Shown: positions 16,779-25,615, counted from the stretch's first letter. The stretch is DNA of 64,000 nucleotides from Oscillospiraceae bacterium NTUH-002-81 (GCA_032620915.1 CP136052.1:2332501-2396500); one strand, 5' to 3'. The notes: generated by a model from the sequence alone, not told the origin. Translations and numbers: made by a program.

Positions 16779-18470
16779 TAGTTCATCATACATCTTCTGA
16801 AGTATGGTATCTATATTTTTTGTATTACACATTATAATCTTTGACTGCAACAATGCACTTGTCGCTTTAACCTTATAAAACATACTGTGTGACATCCATC
16901 TTATAAGCATTACAACCGCATCAACTTCAATTCCAGATAAATTAATAGTCTCTGATTCCATAAAGATACTATTAGGAAATTTATGCTTTAACTCAGGTAA
17001 CACATCACCAATATGCCCTACAAATAAGAATCTCTTACTTTGTAACAGTTCCAAGTCATATGTATTGTTTATTTCCTCAACTTCTGGCTTATTTAATTCA
17101 GAGATAAACAATTCTTGATATTCTAACCTTCTTTTTAAATCTGTAATCTCAGAATCCTTATCCTCGATAACCTTTACCAATTTATTATTTTCGGCTACCA
17201 ATGGTGCTGTTTGTTTAGAATTATCCGCTGTAATCTGCAAAGACAATGTACTATTTTTCTGCATCAAACTCTTAATCCTATTTTCTTTATCTGTAATTGT
17301 CTGCTCCAGGTCAGAGATGATATCCTCATAGCGTGTTGCAATATCTTGATTTGTTATTTTCTCCCATGAAAAATCTGTATAATACTGTTTCTGCATAATC
17401 GCAAACATTTTATACAATACATCCATTTCATACATACAAAGGATAGTACGATATACCATATCGTAATTATCTGGAATACATTCTCTCGACAATGTAAGTT
17501 TTGTAAATCCCCTTTTCTTCTCAACAACCATTTCAATATACTTCGTAGCAACAAACGATTTGAAATAATTTCTTATCAGTCTATCTACATCTGGAACATA
17601 CCTAATTGACTGTCCGTACCACTTTTCATTATCTGTCGTTGTCATGGCGTTATACCAAGAAATACCTCCATTCTGATCTGCAATAATATCTTTTGTAAAC
17701 AATTCAATTTGTCCAACTATTCCAGATCTAAGCGGGGAAGAACCATTCTTACTCTGTGACTTCATTTCAAAATGAATATATTCAGCTAATTTACTTTCTT
17801 GGATATGTAAATAATCTGCCAATTCAATTCTTCTTTTTACAAGGTATCTATCAAAAAATTTTGACATTAAAACATATTCTTTGCCTTCCCTATCGCCATC
17901 TCCTAAATAATTTTCCACTTCTTTTCCATTAGAGCAAAATATAAAGGCATTATCAAATTGGTTTTTATCCGTCATATAAAAACTATAATTTAACATATAC
18001 TTGTCTTGCTCAAAATCAAATCCTTTTAAAATCTGGTCTGGTTCTTCAAACACATCTGACCTATAAAATAGGAAATTCAGATAATAGCTTTCAACAAGTG
18101 CCATTTTAAAGGATTTTGCATTTTTTATTATGCCAGCACTCTTATATTGATATTCCCAGTCAACGAATATATTCTTAATTCTTGGGCATCTCTTAGCATA
18201 CAATATATCAACTAAATCTATTATCTCTGGTCTGCTGTCTAAATAGTCTGCGATTACAAATAATGCATCCATATAAACAGTATGCGTAAATAATTCACTT
18301 ACATTTCTTTCTACTAATAGTTTATTTACAAGCAGCGTATTACTTCTTAAATTCAGAGATTCATAAATTTTTTGTAACTCGTTGTATCGTTCATTATGAA
18401 TATCTACCGTTAATAATTGCATGATATTGTATTTAATTCCAATTTTTCGCTGTTCTTCGCTTAGTTTCAT
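16773..18470 (-). CDS. DUF2325-domain protein with coiled coil
   Basis: About 565 residues. The ATG at 18470 (MKLSEEQRKIG) has GGAGGAACAATA in front; a longer frame to 18602 overlaps the terminator and the next gene and is rejected. Residues 1-410 have no recognised domain. Residues 430-480 form a coiled coil (DLEQTITDKENRIKSLMQKN). The C-terminus (KRFLFVGHIGDVLPELKHKF, then MSHSMFYKVKATSALLQSKI) fits DUF2325. DUF2325 proteins often sit in mobile or variable loci and some are linked to defence genes. No function can be assigned. Confidence 0.65.
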   Translation of the reverse strand: MKLSEEQRKIGIKYNIMQLLTVDIHNERYNELQKIYESLNLRSNTLLVNKLLVERNVSELFTHTVYMDALFVIADYLDSRPEIIDLVDILYAKRCPRIKNIFVDWEYQYKSAGIIKNAKSFKMALVESYYLNFLFYRSDVFEEPDQILKGFDFEQDKYMLNYSFYMTDKNQFDNAFIFCSNGKEVENYLGDGDREGKEYVLMSKFFDRYLVKRRIELADYLHIQESKLAEYIHFEMKSQSKNGSSPLRSGIVGQIELFTKDIIADQNGGISWYNAMTTTDNEKWYGQSIRYVPDVDRLIRNYFKSFVATKYIEMVVEKKRGFTKLTLSRECIPDNYDMVYRTILCMYEMDVLYKMFAIMQKQYYTDFSWEKITNQDIATRYEDIISDLEQTITDKENRIKSLMQKNSTLSLQITADNSKQTAPLVAENNKLVKVIEDKDSEITDLKRRLEYQELFISELNKPEVEEINNTYDLELLQSKRFLFVGHIGDVLPELKHKFPNSIFMESETINLSGIEVDAVVMLIRWMSHSMFYKVKATSALLQSKIIMCNTKNIDTILQKMYDELL

Positions 18471-18550
18471 TATTGTTCCTCCAATACCGTATTGACATAT
18501 GCCTGTAATACTTTTCTCCATTTTACCATATAAGGCTGAAAAATCGTAAA

Positions 18551-18594
18551 AAAATAAGGCATACCAGATATTTTCTACCCGATATGCCTTATTT
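18551..18594 (-). terminator. Intrinsic terminator
   Basis: AAATAAGGCATA and TATGCCTTATTT form a 12-bp stem. On the minus strand it is followed by TTTTTACG. It ends the transcript of the genes from 19578 to 18599 and precedes the DUF2325 gene. Confidence 0.8.
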
Positions 18595-18598
18595 AAAA

Positions 18599-18766
18599 TC
18601 AAAACTTAAACAGTGTGACACCCCGATTACCACCAGCTTTTTTAACATCGTAACTCGGGCTTTTCTTATAATCAGCCAAAATTTTCTCTTTCTCACTTCT
18701 AAGCTCGTAAACAGACATTTTCCGATACTTATCAGGAATAATTAATTTGTCGTTTTCATACGTCAT
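18599..18766 (-). CDS. Small protein linked to the DUF3990/DUF3791 pair
   Basis: A 55-residue frame (MTYENDKLIIPDKYRKMSVY, ending GGNRGVTLFKF) starting at the ATG at 18766 and ending at the terminator. It follows the DUF3791-like gene by 31 bases and is probably the third member of that transcription unit. No family recognised. Confidence 0.55.
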   Translation of the reverse strand: MTYENDKLIIPDKYRKMSVYELRSEKEKILADYKKSPSYDVKKAGGNRGVTLFKF

Positions 18767-18797
18767 TATCTGTTACCTATATGCCTAATTTAAAACT

Positions 18798-19022
18798 TTA
18801 CATCTGCAATAAATCCTCATCTCCGGTTACCCACTTATATATGGTATCCACCCAAATTTCAGGATCATCATGAAGCGCAATAAAATTACATGCTCTGAGA
18901 ACGCCGTCAAAATCATAGCTGCTAATAGCTTTTTTCGCCTCAAATTCAGACAATCCATATTTTATTCCAAAAATGTTTACCATGCTCTGTTTATATTCGG
19001 TCACTCTGTTTTTCACGATCAT
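18798..19022 (-). CDS. DUF3791-like protein
   Basis: About 74 residues from the ATG at 19022 (MIVKNRVTEYKQ; GAGGTG just upstream). The pattern ...ISSYDFDGVLRACNFIALHD... and a tryptophan-rich end fit DUF3791, which in Clostridia is usually encoded next to DUF3990. It overlaps or abuts the DUF3990 gene end (19033). It may be the partner or antitoxin of the DUF3990 protein; this is inference from linkage. Confidence 0.6.
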   Translation of the reverse strand: MIVKNRVTEYKQSMVNIFGIKYGLSEFEAKKAISSYDFDGVLRACNFIALHDDPEIWVDTIYKWVTGDEDLLQM

Positions 19023-19032
19023 CACCTCTTCT

Positions 19033-19578
19033 TTATTTAATAATATCACATTCTATATATCTTATACAAGATAAAGATTTTTCTGAACAAAATACTATCT
19101 GCATACCATATGAATACCCATCTTCTTTTAGAAAATCTGATAAGTCCAACACATAATCTTGGGGCTTGATTTTCCCATATCTTAAATCCGATGCTATATT
19201 TGCTACACGTCCATCTGCAATGCTCCCTTTTATGATATCATATTTCAAATCCACATTACTGTCAAATAAACCCAACTCATTTGCAAGCTTTGGAAATACT
19301 CTGTTTGCCATTATAAACTTTGCCCATTTCATATCTTCACAAGGAAATTCTTTATAATTCAATTCTAAGTTTTCCGTATATTCAAAACTTATTACCGTAG
19401 GGAATTTAGAACTTGTTCTATATGCTACTCGACGCGCCATATCTTTTGCCAACTCAAAATTGGGTGTAACATAAAATCCTTTTCCAAAATCCAGATAATC
19501 ATTGCTTCTACTCAAATCTATGCCATTGTTATATATATCTATGTTATTTTCCAGCGTCGTACCGTGGTATACTCTCAC
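19033..19578 (-). CDS. DUF3990 protein, ADP-ribosyltransferase-like fold
   Basis: A 181-residue protein with GTG start at 19578 and GGAGCTGATATT upstream. The N-terminal VYHGTTLENNIDIYNNGIDL and the block DFGKGFYVTPNFELAKDMA are the DUF3990 signature. It resembles the R-S-E class of ADP-ribosyltransferases (YHG... and FGxGFY), although no complete catalytic triad can be confirmed by eye. With the DUF3791 gene downstream it looks like a toxin/antitoxin-like pair. Confidence 0.7.
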   Translation of the reverse strand: MRVYHGTTLENNIDIYNNGIDLSRSNDYLDFGKGFYVTPNFELAKDMARRVAYRTSSKFPTVISFEYTENLELNYKEFPCEDMKWAKFIMANRVFPKLANELGLFDSNVDLKYDIIKGSIADGRVANIASDLRYGKIKPQDYVLDLSDFLKEDGYSYGMQIVFCSEKSLSCIRYIECDIIK

Positions 19579-19628
19579 AATATCAGCTCCGTTAGTATGA
19601 TTATCTTAATTTACCATAGAAGCTCAGA

Positions 19629-20882
19629 TCACGCAACCTCCATTTTCCAGTTCAACATACCTTCATACACACAATCTGGCACTTTCCCCTTACATTTTTC
19701 CGCCAGATCAATGATGTACCTGCTGCGCCCTGCTTTTATTCCCTTACGAGCTTCTTCCTCTGAATCAAACACACCTAAATCAACTCGCTTGTTAAGAACC
19801 ATCATTGATGCAGAATAGGTTCCTTCATCATTTCGTTGTATGTTATTTTCGATTCCTCTGGATTCAAATACGGTATTGAGATAATGGGTAATAAATACAC
19901 ATGTCTCCGGGCTGTACACCTTATTGCCCATACAGAGTAAATCCTTATCTAAATCCACTTTTTCCCCAGGAATCATATGCTCTTTATACCAGATTCTGAA
20001 ATTTGCAAAGTTCTTCCATTCCTCGCAAACGGATACACCATTGTAATATGGCTTATAAGAATGTATCTTTTTGCTATAGCAGCGCTGAATCATATTTCTC
20101 CATCTGAAATATTCATCAGAAGAATAATCTACATCATCTGTTCCTATATATCCAATTCCCTCATAGCTTCTTCTGAAATACCAGGGATTCCAATTTTCTG
20201 CTTTATATTCAACAGCATTTACAATATCCATGATTTCATTCTGTGATACAGTACCTTGTTTTTCATATAATTCCTGAATCGCAGCATACTGGAATTCATT
20301 TACTGGATACAGATTCTTATAATAATTATCTTTATGGTCGTTCCCCTCATGCCAGCACCTGGTATTATTCTGCATGTCATAATTTACAATGAAAGCCTGA
20401 ATAACCAGCGCACTTGCCCTTACTTTCTGCCGCCGATATCCCCACTCTTTCTTGGTTTTGATGTATACATTTTTATCAAGCGTGTAATAAGATTCCTTGT
20501 CTGACTTGGAATAAGAAGCTTTCAATAAATGATATTCGCCCTCTCTTTTTTCAATCAGTCTGCCATAATTGGAGATCCAGGTATCCTTATAATCCAGCAG
20601 ACGCACAAATTTCTCATCACGTTTGATATGCGCGATCCCTGAAACTTTTTTCGGCAGCAGTCTTGATAGATGAATCTTCTTATATTCCCGCTTTATTCGC
20701 ATGGATTTGTCAGAACGGTATAATTTCAATCCATTCTCATAACATTTTTTCATCCGTGCTGCGGCAACACATTCTTTGCAGGTTGTTGTCCAATTCTTTC
20801 TATATATTTTATTGAATTTCTTTAGTGGAAGTTTCCTCCCGCATTTTTTACATACTTTTGTTCTTCTATTTTCACTCGTCAT
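19629..20882 (-). CDS. HNH homing-type endonuclease
   Basis: A 417-residue protein. It opens with a zinc knuckle (CKKCGRKLP, then CKEC about 17 residues on). Residues 95-110 (DTWISNYGRLIEK) resemble the NUMOD4-type DNA-binding motif of phage homing nucleases. An HNH-like core WHEGNDHKDNYYKNLYPV follows at about 200. The C-terminal half has WRNMIQRCYSKK and VCEEWKNFANFRIWYKEH, typical of phage HNH proteins, and a C-terminal AP2-like strand set. RBS GGGAGG is upstream. A free-standing selfish or element-processing nuclease is likely. Confidence 0.7.
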   Translation of the reverse strand: MTSENRRTKVCKKCGRKLPLKKFNKIYRKNWTTTCKECVAAARMKKCYENGLKLYRSDKSMRIKREYKKIHLSRLLPKKVSGIAHIKRDEKFVRLLDYKDTWISNYGRLIEKREGEYHLLKASYSKSDKESYYTLDKNVYIKTKKEWGYRRQKVRASALVIQAFIVNYDMQNNTRCWHEGNDHKDNYYKNLYPVNEFQYAAIQELYEKQGTVSQNEIMDIVNAVEYKAENWNPWYFRRSYEGIGYIGTDDVDYSSDEYFRWRNMIQRCYSKKIHSYKPYYNGVSVCEEWKNFANFRIWYKEHMIPGEKVDLDKDLLCMGNKVYSPETCVFITHYLNTVFESRGIENNIQRNDEGTYSASMMVLNKRVDLGVFDSEEEARKGIKAGRSRYIIDLAEKCKGKVPDCVYEGMLNWKMEVA

Positions 20883-21008
20883 ATTCCTCCCTTAAATTAA
20901 CCAGAAATCAGGGAAAGCCATTCCCGATCTCTGATACGAACATTCTTTTACTTCCTGTCCGTTAGGAATTACCCATACACTTATTTAAAATCGGTGCATG
21001 TCTGCCGA

Positions 21009-21446
21009 TTACATTTTTACTGCAAATCCTTTGCTTTGCAGATAAGAAAGCGCCTCTGTTAATAACTCTCCATTTTCCACCGTATTCTTCATGGTATCGT
21101 CCCACACATGCGGCGTAGTCCCCCCTACTTTTAAACCACCATGTAATCCCTCATTTGCCCAGGTTGCCACCTGTAAACCACTGGCTTCATAATAATTGTC
21201 CATAGAATCCGTATCTATATAGACATAAGCCACTGCTTTGCCGCGAACAATCCGTGCATCTACTTTAATTGCAGATCGCAGGAAATCATACTGTCTGCGG
21301 TAATAAATTGGATTGTAGGAATTGTAGTATTCCTGTAAAAAGAAATTCAGTGTCTCATATACTCTTTGTGCCAGCTTATCCACCATAACCCGCATGTCAG
21401 ACTGGATTGCTTTCTCTAATTCAGCCACATTATTTATAATTTTCAT
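21009..21446 (-). CDS. Phage-like hypothetical protein
   Basis: About 145 residues from the ATG at 21446 (MKIINNVAELEKAI). The layout (N-terminal helix, FLQEYYNSYNPIYYRRQYDF, an acidic strand region, then WANEGLHGGLKVGG and WDD near the end) is like small HK97 gp10-type head-tail proteins of phages, but that is a weak match. It starts four bases before the HU gene ends. Confidence 0.5.
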   Translation of the reverse strand: MKIINNVAELEKAIQSDMRVMVDKLAQRVYETLNFFLQEYYNSYNPIYYRRQYDFLRSAIKVDARIVRGKAVAYVYIDTDSMDNYYEASGLQVATWANEGLHGGLKVGGTTPHVWDDTMKNTVENGELLTEALSYLQSKGFAVKM

Positions 21447-21919
21447 ACAGTCCCATTCCTTTTCAGCATTCGCTTCCACTCTTCGGGTGTTCTGCCAGAA
21501 GCTTTGATTAGCTCTGATATCTTCTCCAGTTCCCGCGCCTCTTCCGGCTGCAGCAGTCTTTTAAGTCCATCGTCCCCATATGCCCGAACGGCCAATTTCT
21601 CACTGGGAACAATTTTCACACCTTTATGTTCCTGAATATATACTACCTTTCTGGATTCTGGCATATATCGGTTCCGGCCTTTTACAATGGTAGGTCTAAT
21701 GGTAAGTACGTTCTTCAGGAATAAAATCTTGTCCTCTCTTAGCACATCTACAACCACTTCTTTGAACGCTCGCAGCATTTCTTTTATATCCATTTTCTTC
21801 AATCCTGTTTTGTCCGCGATCCTCGCAATGATCTCGTCCTGGTTCACGAATTTGTCAAAAGTCTCTTTTCGTTTTCTCAATCCTTCTTCTGTATTTTTAT
21901 TTGTATTCTTCTTACTCAT
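21443..21919 (-). CDS. HU-family DNA-binding protein (divergent)
   Basis: About 158 residues from the ATG at 21919 (MSKKNTNKN) with AGGAGG 9 bases before it. Residues 22-110 follow the HU/IHF plan (IIARIADKTGLKKMDIKEML, a long helix, FLKNVLTIRPTIVKGRNRYM in place of the beta arm). It has a C-terminal helical extension that HU lacks. Probably compacts or bends element DNA. It is cotranscribed with the next gene (4-base overlap). Confidence 0.7.
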   Translation of the reverse strand: MSKKNTNKNTEEGLRKRKETFDKFVNQDEIIARIADKTGLKKMDIKEMLRAFKEVVVDVLREDKILFLKNVLTIRPTIVKGRNRYMPESRKVVYIQEHKGVKIVPSEKLAVRAYGDDGLKRLLQPEEARELEKISELIKASGRTPEEWKRMLKRNGTV

Positions 21920-22229
21920 TTTCAAAATCCTCCTATGAAATTCGTATTTCAAAATATATGGTCAATGTTGGTATGTATTATGGTTTTATGCGCGTATATG
22001 AAACAAATTCGGGTTTTCTATTTTTACTGGAAAGTTTCTCCGCCGGGTTATTTAAGGCACTAAAATAAGCCCGCATACTCATATTTTTATAAGCATGTGG
22101 ACTTATTCAGATGTCCTAATATTCAATTTTCTCATATCCATGTTGAAGCTCTTTTGCTTATTTCATTTGTCCTAAAAGTGTGCTAAATTTCAATGTAATA
22201 TAGCGGAAAGTCCAGTAAATAAGGTATTT
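21920..22229. other. Intergenic region at the end of element A
   Basis: About 310 AT-rich bases between the HU gene and the attachment site. It contains short repeats of the type GCATAC/GCATGTGG and presumably the HU promoter. No gene is supported. Confidence 0.4.
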
Positions 22230-22286
22230 TCAATAGGTCATCCAGATATTGCCGTGGCAGATAAATAAAATCTTGATTTTTCTCAT
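22230..22286 (-). pseudogene. LMW protein tyrosine phosphatase 5' end, copy 1 (attachment region)
   Basis: On the minus strand an ATG at 22286 reads MRKIKILFICHGNI, the N-terminus of low-molecular-weight protein tyrosine phosphatases (CxGNICRSP loop). It diverges right after NI and stops at WMTY. Only the first 14 codons match, which is what remains when an element inserts at the 5' end of the gene. A second copy is at 34453-34503. Confidence 0.7.
22250..22262. other. Attachment-site core, copy 1
   Basis: TGCCGTGGCAGAT, identical to 34473-34485, with an internal dyad TGCC-GT-GGCA. It lies 257 bases beyond the 3' end of the integrase gene, the usual position of the attachment site in Tn916-like elements. 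Confidence 0.65.
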
Positions 22287-22350
22287 ATTTCCAGTATTTT
22301 CGGGCTTTTCGAGCCTTTTTACCTTTCTTCATTTTTCACTTTTTCTGGCA

Positions 22351-22410
22351 TATTTTGGCATATCTTTGCATATTTTTGTCATCAATTTTGGTAAAAACTT
22401 TGGTAAATTT
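22351..22410. repeat. Arm-type repeats by the integrase
   Basis: TATTTTGGCATATCTTTGCATA (22351-22372) and the tandem TTTTGGTAAAAACTTTGGTAAA (22386-22407). The same arrangement recurs at 34606-34664. They are likely integrase arm-binding sites. Confidence 0.55.
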
Positions 22411-22518
22411 CAAGTCTGTACCAAAGGCAAATCTGCCATTGGGAATCGACAGGTAAGAAATTGGGGATTAAGATAAATACTGGCTTTCAGCCATTTTTCT
22501 CTCATTTCCATCAGGTCA

Positions 22519-23508
22519 TTATGAATTAATTGCTTTTTGAAAATCTTCCTGTGCATCCTGAAATTTAACATGAGTATAGGTATTCATCGTAACACTGATA
22601 TCCGAGTGTCCCATAATATACTGAAGCATCTTCGGATTCATTCCCGACTTAGCCATATTAGAACAAAACGTATGACGACACACATGCGGTGTGATTGGCG
22701 GCATCTGAACCTTATATATGCTATTGTACTTTTCCCGAATATGCTGAAAATACTTTTCCCAATGTAATGCCACCATAGGCATATCATTCTTATCAAGGAA
22801 TAAAAATCCTGTCATTCCATCAACCATCGGTTCAACTTTGGGATTGCCCCTGTCCTTAAGTATTCTCTTGAAACAAGCCATCACCTCACCAGACATTGGA
22901 ACATATCTCTCGCCACTTTCTGTCTTAGGCTTTTCAATGATATACTGCATCTGACTTGTTCCCTGTAATTGATGATTTACCCGTATTCTTTTGTTTTTAA
23001 AATCCAAATCTGATTTTGTAAGTCCACAGAACTCTGATATACGAAGTCCTGTGTTAAAGAGGATAAATATTGCATCATAGTACTTGCAAAAATGCGCATA
23101 TTCTTTTATAAATCGTAGAAATTCCCTCTCCTGCTTTCTTGTGACAGCTTCTCTTCTCACACTATCATTCACAATCACATTGACTAATTCAAAGCCAAAT
23201 GGATTTTTGCGAATCAAGTCATCTTCTTCTGCCATCTGAAATGCCGGTCTTAATACTCCCCGGATAGTATGAATTGAACTATAACCTTTTCCATCTACCC
23301 TCTGAAGCTTGATCAACCATGCTTTTGCATCCGATAATTTCACTTTGTCGATTCCATCTACGAATTCCTCATAGGATATCTCTTGTTTTCCTTCGGTGAC
23401 CTTTGCAACAATTGCCTTAAACCAAAAGAACTTATAGCACTCACTGGTATTGTCAAAAAGACGACCAAGATATTCAATATTCAGTTCTTCGGAACATGGT
23501 AATTGCAT
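22519..23508 (-). CDS. Tyrosine recombinase (Tn916-type integrase) with a foreign N-terminus
   Basis: A 329-residue protein. From about residue 50 it is a Tn916/Tn1549-type integrase: core-binding helices (KLSDAKAWLIKLQRVDGKGY), then the catalytic domain with R in NTGLRISEF, K in EKPKTESGERYVPM, the HxxR of HVCRHTFCSNM, H in MGHSD and the tyrosine in NTYTH. The arm-binding N-terminus of the family is absent. Residues 1-48 instead read like the start of a Clostridia HNH-nuclease-type protein (LPCSEELNIEYLGRLFDNTS, YKFFWFKAI). RBS GGTGGAG is before the ATG. It may recombine poorly or with altered site choice. Confidence 0.85.
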   Translation of the reverse strand: MQLPCSEELNIEYLGRLFDNTSECYKFFWFKAIVAKVTEGKQEISYEEFVDGIDKVKLSDAKAWLIKLQRVDGKGYSSIHTIRGVLRPAFQMAEEDDLIRKNPFGFELVNVIVNDSVRREAVTRKQEREFLRFIKEYAHFCKYYDAIFILFNTGLRISEFCGLTKSDLDFKNKRIRVNHQLQGTSQMQYIIEKPKTESGERYVPMSGEVMACFKRILKDRGNPKVEPMVDGMTGFLFLDKNDMPMVALHWEKYFQHIREKYNSIYKVQMPPITPHVCRHTFCSNMAKSGMNPKMLQYIMGHSDISVTMNTYTHVKFQDAQEDFQKAINS

Positions 23509-23529
23509 ATACTCTCCACCTTTCAGATT

Positions 23530-23850
23530 TTATAATTGATCGTACTTTGCTGCGCTTCCCTTTGCTTTATCCACTGGATACTTAGCCTCGTTTTGAGACA
23601 TCTTCATATTAATGATTTCGTCTGCATCCAAGCCAAGCTTATCAAGAAGATTCTGGCTATATACCATGACATCTGCCAACTCTTCTTTAATATGTTGCAA
23701 ATCATATTCCTCATCTGACCACTGGAAACATTCCAACAATTCAGCCGCTTCAATCACAATTGATTTTGCAAGGTTTGCTGGTGAGTGGAACTGATCCCAG
23801 TCTCGGTCTTCTGTGAATTTTCTGATTCTATCTATAGTTTCTTGTTTCAT
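23530..23850 (-). CDS. MazG-like nucleotide pyrophosphohydrolase (element copy)
   Basis: A 106-residue MazG-family protein. The EAAELLECFQWSDEE (ExxE) and EELADVMVYSQNLLDKLGLD (ExxD) motifs bind magnesium and hydrolyse non-canonical or excess NTP/dNTP. It is 2 bases downstream of the GIY-YIG/DUF2075 gene, so the two are coupled. A nearly identical protein is at 38370-38690 in the chromosomal half. In this operon it may lower nucleotide pools or act in defence; that is inference. Confidence 0.88.
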   Translation of the reverse strand: MKQETIDRIRKFTEDRDWDQFHSPANLAKSIVIEAAELLECFQWSDEEYDLQHIKEELADVMVYSQNLLDKLGLDADEIINMKMSQNEAKYPVDKAKGSAAKYDQL

Positions 23851-23852
23851 TT

Positions 23853-25439
23853 TTATTTCTCCACTTCCATGTACTGAGACAAATATTCTCTTAGTTCATC
23901 ATCACATACGTACAAATATGTTCCCTTGATTCCGCGTGTCATCAGGACATAATAAACATTGGTTATGTACTCTAATAGTTCTTCGTAATTAGCTGTACGT
24001 TTACCATTTTTATCAAAATAACATTCTGGGCGTACAATAATCTTCCCAGCAGCTTTATCATACCCAATATCTTTTCCAAGAATGACAAATGCATAATTCA
24101 AATCGTATCCTTGAATAGAATGAATACAGCCAACTTCATCTATAGCTTCTGCGGTATGTACCCACCCTTCAGTACAATGGTTCCACATACGCTTTACATC
24201 TTGGATTTCTATGTCTTTTAACGCCTGGTCATTCTTACTAATCCACGGCCATGCATAACCTGCCAGCATTCTTGATAAACCAACTTCATTCTCTTTCGCA
24301 TACATATCTTTCTCAAATTTTGAAAAATCTGAATAAAGCTTGAAGTCGTATTTTTCAGATACGTATTTGCTACTGCAACTACCCGCAAGCATATCCTTTA
24401 CTTGATCGATATATGCATTTCCGCCTTGCACTCGCATTTGCGTAATCAAGGTGAAATATGCTATCATTCTTCGGTTAAATGAGTCCTCCATCTTCTTATC
24501 AAATCGCTCAAAATCAATACCAGACGGGCCAACGACCTGCATACTGTCATAAAATAAAACCGCTTGCTTTGATTGCATCAAAATCCAGTCAAGTTCATCT
24601 GCTTCTGTTGTTAATCCAAGCTTCTCACAATTTGCTTTAAATGTTCCCATGTAAGAAATGTTTTTATATTGATGCAGTCTATGTGCCTCATCTACTAACA
24701 AAATGTCATATTTCTTCTTGGTAACATCTGAGGGCGAAAGGACCTGCGATGGAGACAAGCCATATATACTTCTAAAAATGATCTTCATCGTCTTACGTAG
24801 AGATGTCTGAGGTACAACAAAACCTATCTGCTTTCCTGCATATTCTTCACTATCAGCCAGATATTTCATCAAATATACTGCAACGATAGTTTTTCCGCTT
24901 CCAGGCATTCCATTGACAACTACTTTATCAACAGTACCTTCTTTAAGCTTTTGCACAATGTCCTCGACTGCTTGTCTCTGACTATCATTGAGTTCTTTGT
25001 ACGGCGAATACTTAAACAAATCAGAGTTCTCAATTTCCTCGATGGAATGCTTTACCAGCTTCTCTCTTTGAAGCTTTCTCCAAAGGGTTGCAAATTTCTC
25101 GTCGTATTCCTGCTTTTGATAATATTGCTTATCCGCAATACCTTTATTTTTATTAGTCACTTCATAAAGCTCATCCGCAGCGATATACTGAATCAACTTC
25201 GACTCATAATCAAATGTAACCGACTGATTAAAAAGCTTTGAGTAAATGAAATGCACCTTGTCAAAAATACGCTTCTCTTCTATAGAGGAATGCTGCGTCA
25301 TTCGGGTTTTCACATGGCTAGACTCTCCAATATACGCTTGGCGACCATTCTCAAGAATATAAAGCATTGGCCAATTGTCCAAATACTCTTCATCACTATA
25401 TTTATTATTTTTAAAATCACCCTCAATAATTTTAAACAT
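23853..25439 (-). CDS. GIY-YIG nuclease / DUF2075 helicase fusion
   Basis: A 528-residue two-domain protein. Residues 20-100 are a GIY-YIG nuclease (MLYILENGRQAYIGESSHVK then RMTQH). Residues 140-525 are a DUF2075 superfamily 1 helicase-like ATPase: Walker A GMPGSGKT (about 178), Walker B ILLVDEAHR (about 248), and a late VYYVLMTRGIKGTYLYV motif VI-like segment. This fusion is found in variable and defence loci of Bacteria. It stands in an operon between a small HTH gene and mazG, and probably cuts or unwinds foreign DNA. No experimental role is known to me. Confidence 0.85.
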   Translation of the reverse strand: MFKIIEGDFKNNKYSDEEYLDNWPMLYILENGRQAYIGESSHVKTRMTQHSSIEEKRIFDKVHFIYSKLFNQSVTFDYESKLIQYIAADELYEVTNKNKGIADKQYYQKQEYDEKFATLWRKLQREKLVKHSIEEIENSDLFKYSPYKELNDSQRQAVEDIVQKLKEGTVDKVVVNGMPGSGKTIVAVYLMKYLADSEEYAGKQIGFVVPQTSLRKTMKIIFRSIYGLSPSQVLSPSDVTKKKYDILLVDEAHRLHQYKNISYMGTFKANCEKLGLTTEADELDWILMQSKQAVLFYDSMQVVGPSGIDFERFDKKMEDSFNRRMIAYFTLITQMRVQGGNAYIDQVKDMLAGSCSSKYVSEKYDFKLYSDFSKFEKDMYAKENEVGLSRMLAGYAWPWISKNDQALKDIEIQDVKRMWNHCTEGWVHTAEAIDEVGCIHSIQGYDLNYAFVILGKDIGYDKAAGKIIVRPECYFDKNGKRTANYEELLEYITNVYYVLMTRGIKGTYLYVCDDELREYLSQYMEVEK

Positions 25440-25441
25440 AA

Positions 25442-25615
25442 TTAATCCTTCTTTGCTTTACGTGGATCCTGAGGCTTTACAGCATCAGATGGTAAAAACC
25501 ATCTATTTCCAACTAATTCAGCTCCTGGAACACGGCCTTCTTTACATAAAATAGCTACACGTCTTTGGCTTATTCCCCATTCCTTCGCTTTTTCAGATGA
25601 TGGTACAAAATTCAT
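25442..25615 (-). CDS. Small helix-turn-helix protein
   Basis: A 57-residue protein from the ATG at 25615 (MNFVPSSEKAKEWGIS; GGAGG 6 bases upstream). The SEKAKEWGISQRRVAILCKE block plus a wing-like NRWFLPSDA is a MerR/excisionase-type HTH. It starts the operon and its stop is 2 bases before the next ATG. The same HTH forms the N-terminus of the AAA/nuclease protein at 30347-32213. Likely the operon regulator or a DNA-targeting subunit. Confidence 0.7.
   Translation of the reverse strand: MNFVPSSEKAKEWGISQRRVAILCKEGRVPGAELVGNRWFLPSDAVKPQDPRKAKKD

Noticed and set aside
18470..18602. N-terminal extension of the DUF2325 protein to 18602
   Set aside because: It would overlap a strong terminator and the end of the 18599 gene; a good ribosome site marks 18470.
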